This document shows, piece by piece, positions 1 to 7,861 of a DNA stretch of 14,898 bases; position 1 is the stretch's first letter; each line of letters opens with the position of its first letter. The notes under the pieces were generated by a model. It was not told the origin of the DNA. It did no database searches and saw only the letters and a list, made by a program, of their open reading frames with translations. Position numbers and translations under genes: made by a program. The stretch lies in NCBI GenBank assembly GCA_051878575.1, contig JBJEKJ010000025.1:1-14898 (forward strand), in the 5' to 3' direction. The DNA is from CALZFJ01 sp051878575 (GTDB lineage Bacteria; Bacteroidota; Bacteroidia; Bacteroidales; Muribaculaceae).

Positions 1-1125
1 CATGGTGTTGTTCTTTGTGATAAGATAGCGTGCCGGGCGCAGTCCATTTCGGTCGAGCATTCCGCCGGCGTATCGGCCGTCGCTGAACAACAATGTTGCC
101 GGGCCGTCCCAGGCTTCCATCAAAATGCTGTGATACTCGTAGAAAGCCTTAAGCTCGGGAGATATAGGGTTCTTGTCGTTGAACGACTCGGGCACGAGCA
201 TGGCAAGGGCATGAGGCAGCGACATGCCGGCCATCACGAAATACTCAAGCACGTTGTCGAGCGACGCGCTGTCGCTCATATTGGGCTGGATTATAGGTGT
301 TATGTCGGCCCCATCAAGCGATACCGGGTTCAACACGCACTCTCGGGCGTGCATCCACATGCGGTTGCCTTGAATAGTATTTATCTCGCCATTATGCCCA
401 AGCATCCTGAATGGCTGGGCAAGGCTCCACGTGGGGAATGTGTTGGTGCTGAAGCGCGAGTGTACCAGTGCCATTCCGGTGGTGAAATGTGGATTCATCA
501 AATCGGGGAAGTAATATCGCAGTTGAAGCGAGGAGAGCATTCCCTTGTAGATGATAACTCTTGAAGATAACGAAACGATATAGAAATCACTTTTACCGAC
601 AATTGCGGATTTTGCAATCTTGTTCTCGATGCGTTTTCTGAGCACATAGAGCTTGGGCTCAATTTCGTCGTTGGTGCGCTCATCGGCCACAAAAATCTGT
701 TTGATGTCGGGCTCAGCCGATTTGGCCACTACTCCCAATTGCTCGTTGTTGGTGGGCACGTCTCTTATTGGAAGCATCGTGAGTCCCATTTCTAAAGTTT
801 CCCTTTCTATAATGTCGAAAATAGTCTGTTGCGACTCCTCATTTTTGGGCAAAAAAATCAGTCCGCTACCATATCTTCCCTTCTCGGGCACGGCAATGCC
901 CTGCAATAAAATAAACTCATGGGGAATCTGTACCATAATTCCCGCACCGTCGCCTGTCTTTGAATCGGCGCCCTCGGCACCGCGGTGTACCATATTCTCA
1001 AGTACCTGAAGACCTTTCTCCACCAATTGGTGCGACTTAATGCCATTTATATTGACTAACAAACCTACACCGCAGGCGTCCTTCTCATTAAGAGGATTGT
1101 ATAAACCTTGTTGTCTTGGTAACAT
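1..1125 (-). CDS. gltB: Glutamate synthase large subunit, N-terminal part (cut by window edge)
   Basis: This is the first 375 codons of the large (alpha) subunit of glutamate synthase. That enzyme transfers the amide nitrogen of glutamine to 2-oxoglutarate, giving two glutamates. The reading frame is open from the ATG at 1125 to the left edge, and the family is about 1500 residues, so roughly three quarters lies outside the window. The visible part is the class II glutamine amidotransferase domain. The start MLPRQQGLYNPLNEKDACGVG places the expected nucleophile at Cys18, so a 17-residue propeptide would be removed. Later motifs typical of the family are HRGAEGADSKTGDGAG, HSRFSTNTFPTWSLAQPFR and GHNGEINTIQGN (glutamine binding and catalysis), and near the edge SLDNVLE and EAWDGPA. 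It lies 134 nt downstream of glnN on the same strand, which makes a GS/GOGAT pair. The small subunit gltD is not in the window. Family assignment is very secure. Confidence 0.96.
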   Translation of the reverse strand, partial: MLPRQQGLYNPLNEKDACGVGLLVNINGIKSHQLVEKGLQVLENMVHRGAEGADSKTGDGAGIMVQIPHEFILLQGIAVPEKGRYGSGLIFLPKNEESQQTIFDIIERETLEMGLTMLPIRDVPTNNEQLGVVAKSAEPDIKQIFVADERTNDEIEPKLYVLRKRIENKIAKSAIVGKSDFYIVSLSSRVIIYKGMLSSLQLRYYFPDLMNPHFTTGMALVHSRFSTNTFPTWSLAQPFRMLGHNGEINTIQGNRMWMHARECVLNPVSLDGADITPIIQPNMSDSASLDNVLEYFVMAGMSLPHALAMLVPESFNDKNPISPELKAFYEYHSILMEAWDGPATLLFSDGRYAGGMLDRNGLRPARYLITKNNTM

Positions 1126-1149
1126 AGTGTTTCTTTCTTTTTATAGGAA

Positions 1150-1231
1150 TAACGAGTTGTGGTATTTATAGAAATCAGGAAAAGATAAACAAAATGAAAT
1201 TACAACCTTCTACTTATACCACAACACGTTA
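1150..1231. repeat. Long-armed inverted repeat in the glnN-gltB gap
   Basis: Two 16-nt arms, 1150-1165 (TAACGAGTTGTGGTAT) and 1216-1231 (ATACCACAACACGTTA), are reverse complements at 15 of 16 positions and flank a 50-nt A/T-rich spacer. They may be two oppositely oriented protein-binding sites, or they may fold into a long stem in the glnN-gltB transcript. Next to them are a perfect 12-bp palindrome ATAAAATTTTAT (1233-1244) and a small GTGAG-TTG-CTCAC hairpin (1248-1260) touching the glnN stop codon. The symmetry is directly visible; the function is unknown. Confidence 0.75.
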
Positions 1232-1259
1232 AATAAAATTTTATATTGTGAGTTGCTCA

Positions 1260-3449
1260 CTACCTTATGAACAATATCTCACGATATTTGGGCAAAGGCC
1301 ACATCTCATCATCGACCATGAGCTCGAGCTTGTCGATGTGATAGCGAATCTCGTCCATCAACGGGAACACCGTATCGTGATATGCAAGTGCTTTCTCTCG
1401 CTCGCTCTCAATTTTGTTGGCAGTCTTCCGAGCCGATATCATCTGAGCCACTTTTTGCTTGATAATCGACATGTGCTCAGCCATCTTCTCTATCATATAG
1501 AGGTCTTGCTCGGCAATCTTGTCGCCTTTCTCATTAGTGAAAAGGCTCTTGATCTTGAACACGTTGTCGAGCAGAACCGACTGATAGCGGGTGGCAACGG
1601 GCAATATATGGTTGGTTGCCAAATCGCCAAGTACACGGGCCTCAATCTGTATCTTCTTGGTGTAGATTTCCCACTTCACCTCGTTGCGGGCCTTAAGCTC
1701 AATCTCGGAGAATACTCCTGTGCGGCGGAACATCTCCACACTCTCAGGCTTCAAGTAGGAGTCGAAGATTACAGGGATAGATGTCTCACAGTCAAGGCCT
1801 CTCTTTGCCGCCTCAGCTTTCCATTCATCGCTGTATCCGTTGCCGTCGAAGTGTATAGGCTTGGCAAACGAGATAAGCTCTTTTACTTCGGAGAGAATAG
1901 CGTGCTGTATTGTCTCGCCGTTGGCAAGATGCTTGTCTACCGCCGCTTTGAACTCATTGAGCTGGTCGGCTACTGCCGCATTAAGAGCAATCATTGCCGA
2001 AGCGCAGTTGGCCGATGATCCCACGGCACGGAACTCGAAGCGATTGCCCGTGAATGCGAATGGCGAAGTGCGGTTACGGTCGGTGTTGTCGAGGAGAATC
2101 TCGGGAATCTGCGACAAGCCGAGTCGCATCTCCTCCTTGCCTGCAAAGTCGATAAGCTCGTCTTTGTTGCTCTTCTCCAATTTCTCAAGGATACTCGACA
2201 GCTGAGTGCCGAGGAACATTGAGATGATTGCCGGCGGTGCCTCGTTGGCTCCGAGTCTGTGCCCGTTCGTAGCCGATGAAATGGAAGCCTTCAGCAGTCC
2301 GTTGTGCTTGTACACGGCGGCCATCACATTGGCGATGAAGGTGATGAATTGCAGATTTGCTTTAGGCGTTTTACCGGGGGCGAACAGCAGTACGCCGGTG
2401 TCAGTTCCGAGACTCCAGTTGTTGTGCTTTCCCGAGCCATTGATTCCGGCAAATGGCTTCTCATGCAGCAGCACGCGGAAATTGTGCTTGCGTGCAACGT
2501 CGGCAATCAGCGACATCAACAGAAGGTTGTGGTCGTTGGCGAGGTTGGTCTCCTCGAAGATTGGTGCAAGCTCAAACTGGTTGGGCGCAACCTCGTTGTG
2601 GCGGGTCTTGGCCGGAATACCCAATTTGTGGCACTCAATCTCAAGGTCGAGCATGAAAGCCTCAACACGCGATGGTATGGCACCGAAATAATGGTCCTCA
2701 AGCTGCTGGTTCTTTGCGCTCTCATGTCCCATGAGCGTGCGTCCGGTCATCACAAGGTCAGGACGCGCCGAGTATAATGCCTCATCGACCAAGAAATACT
2801 CCTGCTCCCATCCAAGATACGAGAAAACGTGCTTCACATTCGGGTCGAAAAGCTGTGCTACGGCTGTTCCAGCCTTGTCCACACTGTTGAGGGCACGGAG
2901 CAGTGGTGTCTTATAGTCGAGCGATTCGCCTGTGTATGAAATAAATATAGTGGGAATACACAATGTGTTCTCTATGATGAATGCCGGTGATGATATGTCC
3001 CATGCAGAATAGCCTCGGGCTTCGAATGTGTTACGGATACCTCCATTCGGGAAACTCGACGCATCGGGCTCCTGCTGAACAAGCAGCTTGCCGGTGAATT
3101 CCTCCATAACGCCGCCTTTGCCGTCGTGCTCTATGAATGAGTCGTGCTTCTCGGCAGTTCCGTCGGTCAGCGGATGGAACCAGTGGGTATAGTGCTTGGC
3201 TCCATTGTCGATAGCCCATTGCTTCATGCCGGCTGCCACGCTGTCGGCGACCTCGCGGTTCAGCGGAACTTTGTTGTCGATGGCATACACAAGAGCGTCG
3301 TACGTCTTTTTCGGCAGATACTCAAACATTTTCTTTCTGTTGAAAACGTATTTGCCATAATACTCCGAAGGACGCTCCTTCGGGATCTCAACCTTTAGGG
3401 CTTTTCTGTCAAAAGCTGTTTCTACGACCTTAAATCTTAACTGTGACAT
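1260..3449 (-). CDS. glnN: Glutamine synthetase type III
   Basis: GlnN is a cytoplasmic glutamine synthetase of the large GSIII class. It makes glutamine from glutamate, ammonia and ATP. Its 729 residues match the usual GSIII length, about 250 longer than GSI. Visible family motifs are WEQEYFL (214-220, metal/substrate glutamates), RHNEVAPNQFELAP (283-296), HEKPFAGINGSGKHNNWSL (329-347, the GSIII signature around the ATP and glutamate site), NGHRLGANEAPPAIIS (395-410) and NRFEFR in the second half. The start ATG at 3449 sits 20 nt after the dapL stop, so the two are probably co-transcribed. The N-terminus MSQLRFKVVETAFDRKAL looks like other Bacteroidales GSIII proteins. gltB follows after a 134-nt gap holding an inverted repeat, a plausible place for nitrogen-dependent control. 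Nothing in the protein looks damaged. Confidence 0.97.
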   Translation of the reverse strand: MSQLRFKVVETAFDRKALKVEIPKERPSEYYGKYVFNRKKMFEYLPKKTYDALVYAIDNKVPLNREVADSVAAGMKQWAIDNGAKHYTHWFHPLTDGTAEKHDSFIEHDGKGGVMEEFTGKLLVQQEPDASSFPNGGIRNTFEARGYSAWDISSPAFIIENTLCIPTIFISYTGESLDYKTPLLRALNSVDKAGTAVAQLFDPNVKHVFSYLGWEQEYFLVDEALYSARPDLVMTGRTLMGHESAKNQQLEDHYFGAIPSRVEAFMLDLEIECHKLGIPAKTRHNEVAPNQFELAPIFEETNLANDHNLLLMSLIADVARKHNFRVLLHEKPFAGINGSGKHNNWSLGTDTGVLLFAPGKTPKANLQFITFIANVMAAVYKHNGLLKASISSATNGHRLGANEAPPAIISMFLGTQLSSILEKLEKSNKDELIDFAGKEEMRLGLSQIPEILLDNTDRNRTSPFAFTGNRFEFRAVGSSANCASAMIALNAAVADQLNEFKAAVDKHLANGETIQHAILSEVKELISFAKPIHFDGNGYSDEWKAEAAKRGLDCETSIPVIFDSYLKPESVEMFRRTGVFSEIELKARNEVKWEIYTKKIQIEARVLGDLATNHILPVATRYQSVLLDNVFKIKSLFTNEKGDKIAEQDLYMIEKMAEHMSIIKQKVAQMISARKTANKIESEREKALAYHDTVFPLMDEIRYHIDKLELMVDDEMWPLPKYREILFIR

Positions 3450-3469
3450 AAAAACAATAAATTAATATA

Positions 3470-4702
3470 TTAGAATTTTATTTTTTTCATTCTCTCTACG
3501 GCTTCCAACGTGTTCTCAAAGGTGTTGAATGCCGTCAGCCTGAAGTAGCCTTCTCCCGAGGGACCGAATCCCACTCCTGGAGTGCCTACGATGTTGCTCT
3601 CGTTCAGCAGTTTGCCGAAAAACTCCCATGATGTGAGATTGCCGGGAGTCTTCACCCAAACGTATGGAGCGTTGACGCCGCCAAAAGCCTGCAAGCCTAT
3701 CGACCTGACGCCCTCAAGCAGTATTCTCGCATTTCGCATATAGTAGCCTATGACTTCCTTTACCTGTTGGCGGCCTTTTGCCGAGTAGGTGGCCTCGGCA
3801 GCGCGCTGAGTGACGTAGGAAGCGCCGTTGAATTTTGTGCATTGGCGGCGATTCCATAGCTTGTTGAGCTGCACCGGCTCTCCTGAGGCACTGTAGCCTA
3901 TAAGCTCTTTCGGCACCACCGTATAGCCACATCGCAATCCGGTGAATCCGGCGGTCTTTGAGAAACTTCGAAACTCTATGGCACATTCCCTCGCTCCTTC
4001 AATCTCATAGATGGAGTGGGGCACGTCATCCTCTTGAATATATGCCTCATAAGCTGAGTCAAACAGAATCAAAGCCTTGTGTTCCAGTGCATAATCAACC
4101 CAAACCTTGAGCTGTGCTTTAGTGAGCGTGGTGCCGGTCGGATTATTTGGATAACACAAATATATAACGTCGGGCACGGTGGCTGGCAATGCCGGGACAA
4201 AACCGTTATCCGACGTACATGGCAGATACACTATGTTGCTCCATTTGCCGTCGGCCATGGGAACTCCTGCACGTCCGGCCATCACATTGGTGTCAACATA
4301 TACCGGATATACCGGGTCGGTTACAGCCACCACATTGTCGGTGGAGAGAATGTCGCCAATGTTGCCGGTATCACTCTTGGCACCATCGCTGATGAAAATC
4401 TCATCACTTGCCATATCAATGCCTCTGTCGATATAGTCGGTCTTGGCAATTTTCTCCGACAGGAATTTGTAGCCTTGTTCAGGTCCATAGCCGTGGAATG
4501 TCGCCGATTCAGACATGTCGTCAACGGCCGCATGCATAGCTTTAATCGATGCGTCGCATATTGGTTGTGTCACATCACCGATGCCCATCCTTATTACTCT
4601 TGCCGCAGGATGCTCCGACTCATATATCTTTACTTTTCTCGCTATTTCCGAAAAAAGATAAGATTCTTGCAGTTTGGTGAAATTATCGTTAATCCTAATC
4701 AT
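3470..4702 (-). CDS. dapL: LL-diaminopimelate aminotransferase
   Basis: DapL is a PLP-dependent fold-type I aminotransferase. It converts tetrahydrodipicolinate directly to LL-2,6-diaminopimelate with glutamate as amino donor, bypassing the succinylase or acetylase steps of lysine and peptidoglycan synthesis. From the ATG at 4702 the protein is 410 residues, the normal family length. It begins MIRINDNFTKLQESYLF, which aligns with the family N-terminus. The frame stays open upstream to a TTG at 4732, but that would add ten residues unlike the family, so I rejected it. Visible motifs are CYPNNPTGT (Asn187, PLP ring), LILFDSAYEAY (Asp215, pyridine nitrogen) and RSFSKTAGFTGLRCGY (Lys249, Schiff-base lysine). 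The start overlaps the end of dapF by 8 nt, which suggests translational coupling. glnN begins 20 nt downstream. Confidence 0.96.
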   Translation of the reverse strand: MIRINDNFTKLQESYLFSEIARKVKIYESEHPAARVIRMGIGDVTQPICDASIKAMHAAVDDMSESATFHGYGPEQGYKFLSEKIAKTDYIDRGIDMASDEIFISDGAKSDTGNIGDILSTDNVVAVTDPVYPVYVDTNVMAGRAGVPMADGKWSNIVYLPCTSDNGFVPALPATVPDVIYLCYPNNPTGTTLTKAQLKVWVDYALEHKALILFDSAYEAYIQEDDVPHSIYEIEGARECAIEFRSFSKTAGFTGLRCGYTVVPKELIGYSASGEPVQLNKLWNRRQCTKFNGASYVTQRAAEATYSAKGRQQVKEVIGYYMRNARILLEGVRSIGLQAFGGVNAPYVWVKTPGNLTSWEFFGKLLNESNIVGTPGVGFGPSGEGYFRLTAFNTFENTLEAVERMKKIKF

Positions 4703-5555
4703 TATCTCTTTTATAAATGTAAGTACCTTCAAAAACCATCTCGGCAGGACCGGTCATGTACACATGGTCGTTCTGCTCCACCCATTCTATATTCAAGTCG
4801 CCGCCAAGAAGGTGAATTGTCACCTTGCGGTCGCAACTTCCGGTGAGAACACCTGCCACAAGTGTCGCACAGGCCCCGGTGCCACAGGCAAGGGTCTCGC
4901 CGCTGCCTCGCTCCCACACGCGCATCCTTATCTCGTCGCGCTTCAATATTTGAGCAAACTCTATATTGGCTTTTTGCGGGAATATGGGATTCACCTCCAA
5001 CTCACGTCCGACTTTGTGTACGTCGACATCATCGAGCGACTTTACAAACACTACCCCATGAGGGTTGCCCATTGATACAGCCGTAATCTCAAAAATGCCG
5101 GCTTCGGTCGATATCGGAGTCTTAATCAACTCCCGATCGAGCGACACAGGAATCCTCGTCGGCTCCAAGATGGGCTCGCCCATATCCACCGTCACGCTGT
5201 CGACTGTATTGTCGTCGCTCACATTGAGCGACAAAGACTTGATTCCTGCAAGGGTTTCGAGTGTTATATGGCGTTTCTTTGTCAACCCTTTCTCATATAC
5301 ATATTTTCCAATGCACCTCGACGCATTGCCGCACATCTCGCCCTCAGAGCCGTCGGCATTGAACATGCGCATTCGGAAATCAGCCACCTCCGAGGGCATG
5401 ATGACAACCAGCCCATCGGAGCCGACACCCTTATGCCTGTCGCTCATGGCTATTGAGAGTGCATTGAGATCGTCGGGGCAATTTTCCATACCGTCAAGGT
5501 AAATGTAGTCGTTGCCTGCGCCGTGCATCTTGGTAAACCTAATCAGCTTTTTCAC
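4695..5555 (-). CDS. dapF: Diaminopimelate epimerase
   Basis: DapF is a PLP-independent epimerase that interconverts LL- and meso-diaminopimelate, the step after DapL. The two active-site cysteines are in their standard motifs: Cys75 in EGEMCGNASRC and Cys224 in GETLACGTGACAT. MHGAGNDYIYLDG (10-22) is the N-terminal family signature. I chose the GTG at 5555, giving 286 residues beginning VKKLIRFTKMHGAGND with the first residue read as Met. The only earlier in-frame start-like codon is a TTG at 5588, but it lies inside the -7 element of the promoter, so it would not be in the mRNA. The ATG of MHGAGND would be too short at the N-terminus. This is the first gene of the likely dapF-dapL-glnN-gltB unit and overlaps dapL by 8 nt. 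The family call is very secure and the exact start is probable. Confidence 0.95.
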   Translation of the reverse strand: MKKLIRFTKMHGAGNDYIYLDGMENCPDDLNALSIAMSDRHKGVGSDGLVVIMPSEVADFRMRMFNADGSEGEMCGNASRCIGKYVYEKGLTKKRHITLETLAGIKSLSLNVSDDNTVDSVTVDMGEPILEPTRIPVSLDRELIKTPISTEAGIFEITAVSMGNPHGVVFVKSLDDVDVHKVGRELEVNPIFPQKANIEFAQILKRDEIRMRVWERGSGETLACGTGACATLVAGVLTGSCDRKVTIHLLGGDLNIEWVEQNDHVYMTGPAEMVFEGTYIYKRDND

Positions 5556-5585
5556 CTTAAAATCGTTTTGTTTGTAAATTTTCTG

Positions 5586-5618
5586 CAAATATAATCATTT
5601 TGCAAGCAATTCTGCAAA
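5586..5618 (-). promoter_or_regulatory. Bacteroidetes-type promoter of the dapF operon
   Basis: On the minus strand, TTTG (5618-5615) is followed by 21 nt and then TATATTTG (5593-5586). This is a full match to the -33/-7 consensus TTTG-N19-21-TAnnTTTG of the Bacteroidetes primary sigma factor. Transcription would begin near 5580, leaving a leader of about 25 nt before the GTG of dapF, too short for a riboswitch. Confidence 0.75.
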
Positions 5619-5792
5619 TTTTACTGTAAAAATTTAGATAAAAATATTATTAGCTTTACTTTTGTTATAAAATCAGTGAATTGACTTGCATTTGTGACCT
5701 CACAGAGGGATTCTTTATGGAAAAATGAGCAAAATATGGCAAATTGCTATATATTTCACGATATTTGTCAAAAAAAACATTCATTTAAAGCG

Positions 5793-5831
5793 GCACGGCG
5801 TGAGTCTGAAAGTCTCAGACTCACGCCGTGC
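5793..5831 (-). terminator. Perfect 17-bp hairpin after the ABC-F/Dabb unit, probable terminator
   Basis: Arms 5793-5809 and 5815-5831 are exact reverse complements (GCACGGCGTGAGTCTGA and its partner) around a 5-nt loop, 26 nt past the stop codon of the Dabb gene. On the minus strand the stem is followed by CGCTTTAAATG and, about 14 nt after the stem, by a run of eight T. The U-tract is therefore displaced. Termination is likely, but protection of the 3' end against nucleases is an alternative. The rest of the 5619-5856 stretch is A/T-rich with no gene seen. Confidence 0.75.
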
Positions 5832-5856
5832 AATGCTCCATTATATTTTGAATCGC

Positions 5857-6150
5857 TTAAAACTCATAATCCACACACGCTCTCATATCTTTATGCCCCG
5901 CAAGTAATCCTGCCGCTGCCACATGAGCAGGATGCTTGGCATAAATATCGACATCGGGCATTGAGGGCACTATTGCAGTCAGCACCACGTCCCAACTCTC
6001 ATTAGGATTCTGATTGATGCCCACCTCTATGCTTTTCAACACGTCGATTTTACCGGGCAGTTCCTCAAGGGCAGCCTTGAACCTGCGAGCTACCTCAAGT
6101 CGCTCATCATCGGTTCCTGTCAATTTGAAAGTGACTATATGTTTTACCAT
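5857..6150 (-). CDS. Dabb (stress-responsive alpha/beta barrel) domain protein
   Basis: This 97-residue cytoplasmic protein consists almost entirely of one Dabb domain, a ferredoxin-like alpha/beta fold that dimerises into a barrel. The opening MVKHIVTFKL with His4, the central SIEVGINQNPNESWDVVLTAIV and the later YAKHPAHVAAAGLL are the usual conserved stretches. The domain occurs in plant stress-induced proteins and in many small bacterial proteins whose reaction is mostly unknown, so no substrate can be named. The ATG at 6150 lies 12 nt after the stop codon of the ABC-F gene, which indicates co-transcription. A strong hairpin follows the stop. There is no signal peptide or membrane segment. 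The family call is good and the function is open. Confidence 0.88.
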   Translation of the reverse strand: MVKHIVTFKLTGTDDERLEVARRFKAALEELPGKIDVLKSIEVGINQNPNESWDVVLTAIVPSMPDVDIYAKHPAHVAAAGLLAGHKDMRACVDYEF

Positions 6151-6162
6151 AAAACCATTAAT

Positions 6163-7782
6163 TTATTGATTGTTGTAGAGTTTTTCCTTCAGGGCGAGCA
6201 CCTTCTCATCGCTGATATAGTCATCGTAGTCCATCATCTTATCAATGATGCCGTTGGGTGTAAGCTCAACCATGCGGTTGCACACCGTCTGTATAAACTC
6301 GTGGTCGTGCGACGACATGATTATATTTCCCTTGAACGCCTGCAACGTGTTGTTGAATGCCTGAATCGACTCCAAGTCGAGGTGGTTAGTCGGAGTGTCG
6401 AGAATCAGCGTGTTTGCGTCGGTCATCATCATCTTTGCAATCATGCAGCGCATCTTCTCGCCTCCCGATAGCACCGATGCTTTTTTAAGCACCTCCTCTC
6501 CCGAGAAAAGCATCTTGCCCAGGAATCCCTTTAAGTATATCTCGCTGGTGTCGTTGCTGAATTGGCACAGCCAGTCCACAAGATTCAAGTCGGTGTTGAA
6601 GAATGATGAGTTGTCGAGCGGCAGATAAGCCGTGGTGATCGTCTGTCCCCATTCGAATGTCCCGGCGTCAGGCTTGCGATTGCCGTTGATTATCTCAAAC
6701 AAAGCCGTCATGGCTCGAGGATCGCGGCTAAGGAACACCACCTTGTCGTTCTTCTCGATTGTGAGGTTCAAATCCTTGAAGAGTATATCGCCATCGACAC
6801 TCGCCGTCAGGCCGTGCAACTCAAGAATCTTGTTACCCGGCTCTCGGGCAGGTGTGAATATGATACCGGGATAGCGACGTGATGATGGTTGAATCTCCTC
6901 GATATTGAGTTTCTCGAGCATCTTTTTGCGGCTTGTTGTCTGTTTGGATTTGGCCACGTTGGCGCTGAATCGGCGAATGAACTCCTGAAGCTCCTTTTTC
7001 TTCTCCTCAGCTTTCTTGTTCTGCTGCTGTTGCTGACGCAGTGCAAGCTGGCTCGACTGATACCAGAAACTATAGTTGCCGGCAAAGAGCGTTACTTTAT
7101 TGTAGTCAATATCCAAGGTGTGAGTGGAGATGGCGTCGAGGAAATGACGGTCGTGCGACACTACGAGCACGGTATTCTCGAAATTCGACAGATAATTCTC
7201 AAGCCACGACACAGTGTCGAGGTCGAGGTCGTTGGTCGGCTCGTCGAGCAGCAAGTTGTCGGGATTGCCGAAAAGCGCCTTTGCGAGGAGCACACGCACT
7301 TTCTCCTTGGCGCTGATGTCCTTCATCAGTGTGTAATGCTTCTCCTCCTTGATGCCGAGTCCGCTCAATAGGGCGGCGGCATCACTCTCGGCATTCCAGC
7401 CTTCCATCTCGGCGAATTTCTCCTCGAGTTCCGAAGCGCGAATGCCATCGGCGTCGGAGAAGTCGGGCTTTGAGTACAGTGCGTCTTCCTCCTGCATTAC
7501 TTCCCACAAAGTAGAGTGGCCGCGAAGCACGGTTTCCATCACCGTACACTCGTCGAACTCAAAGTGATCCTGACTGAGAACCGACATTCTTTCGCCCGGT
7601 CCCTGCATCACACTTCCGTGAGTCGGCGACAATTGACCACTTAAAATGCGCATCAACGTACTTTTTCCCGCACCGTTTGCGCCAATAATACCATAACAGT
7701 TTCCCGGAGTAAATTTCAGATTAACATCCTGAAACAAAACTCTTTTACCAAATTGAATACCTAAATTGCTTACTGAAATCAT
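6163..7782 (-). CDS. ABC-F family ATP-binding cassette protein (YkpA/Ettas-like, asymmetric ATP sites)
   Basis: This 539-residue soluble protein has two fused ABC ATPase domains and no membrane segments, as in ABC-F factors that act on ribosomes. NBD1 has a canonical Walker A GANGAGKST (34-42), Walker B NLLLDE (176-181) and switch His210, but a degenerate signature ISAKE (156-160). The linker (about 240-300) is charged, with a run of five glutamines at 250-254, as expected for the P-site tRNA interaction motif. NBD2 has a canonical signature LSGGE (438-442) and His492, but its Walker A is replaced by LSRDPRAMT (351-359) and Thr463 stands where the catalytic Glu should be (LILDTPTNHLD). From memory, relatives of this subfamily share this pattern, so it is not obvious damage. 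The ATG at 7782 sits about 18 nt after a promoter -7 element. The gene leads a two-gene unit with the Dabb protein. Whether it regulates translation or protects against an antibiotic cannot be told here. Confidence 0.92.
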   Translation of the reverse strand: MISVSNLGIQFGKRVLFQDVNLKFTPGNCYGIIGANGAGKSTLMRILSGQLSPTHGSVMQGPGERMSVLSQDHFEFDECTVMETVLRGHSTLWEVMQEEDALYSKPDFSDADGIRASELEEKFAEMEGWNAESDAAALLSGLGIKEEKHYTLMKDISAKEKVRVLLAKALFGNPDNLLLDEPTNDLDLDTVSWLENYLSNFENTVLVVSHDRHFLDAISTHTLDIDYNKVTLFAGNYSFWYQSSQLALRQQQQQNKKAEEKKKELQEFIRRFSANVAKSKQTTSRKKMLEKLNIEEIQPSSRRYPGIIFTPAREPGNKILELHGLTASVDGDILFKDLNLTIEKNDKVVFLSRDPRAMTALFEIINGNRKPDAGTFEWGQTITTAYLPLDNSSFFNTDLNLVDWLCQFSNDTSEIYLKGFLGKMLFSGEEVLKKASVLSGGEKMRCMIAKMMMTDANTLILDTPTNHLDLESIQAFNNTLQAFKGNIIMSSHDHEFIQTVCNRMVELTPNGIIDKMMDYDDYISDEKVLALKEKLYNNQ

Positions 7783-7799
7783 AATCGTAAAATCTCGTG

Positions 7800-7830
7800 C
7801 AAAGGTACAAAATATATTCCAATATAAAAA
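7800..7830 (-). promoter_or_regulatory. Probable promoter of the ABC-F gene
   Basis: The minus strand carries TACCTTTG (7807-7800), a full match to the -7 consensus TAnnTTTG. A T-rich stretch lies 19 nt upstream (7830-7827, TTTT in place of TTTG). The predicted leader is only about 10-12 nt. Confidence 0.6.
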
Positions 7831-7861
7831 ATTATTGCTCGCCGATAAAAAACGAGAGGTA

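Noticed and set aside
1248..2018. Long plus-strand open frame (256 codons) opposite glnN
   Set aside because: It lies wholly antisense to a clearly conserved enzyme, its translation has no family resemblance, and no promoter precedes it. It is a codon-bias shadow.
4703..4732. N-terminal extension of DapL from a TTG
   Set aside because: The internal ATG at 4702 matches the family start and gives the usual 410 residues with an 8-nt overlap.
4079..4846. Plus-strand open frame of 255 codons opposite dapL and dapF
   Set aside because: It is antisense to two well-identified genes and crosses their junction. The composition is low-quality, with many His/Cys/Arg and no domain.
5687..5700. TGTGA-CC-TCACA dyad, possible CRP-like site
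   Set aside because: The half-sites are 2 bp apart rather than the 6 bp needed for CRP, and it lies far from any start.
6163..7782. Degenerate NBD2 of the ABC-F protein as a sequencing error or pseudogene
   Set aside because: The frame is intact over 539 codons and the changes affect coordinated motifs of one ATP site, so decay or error is unlikely.
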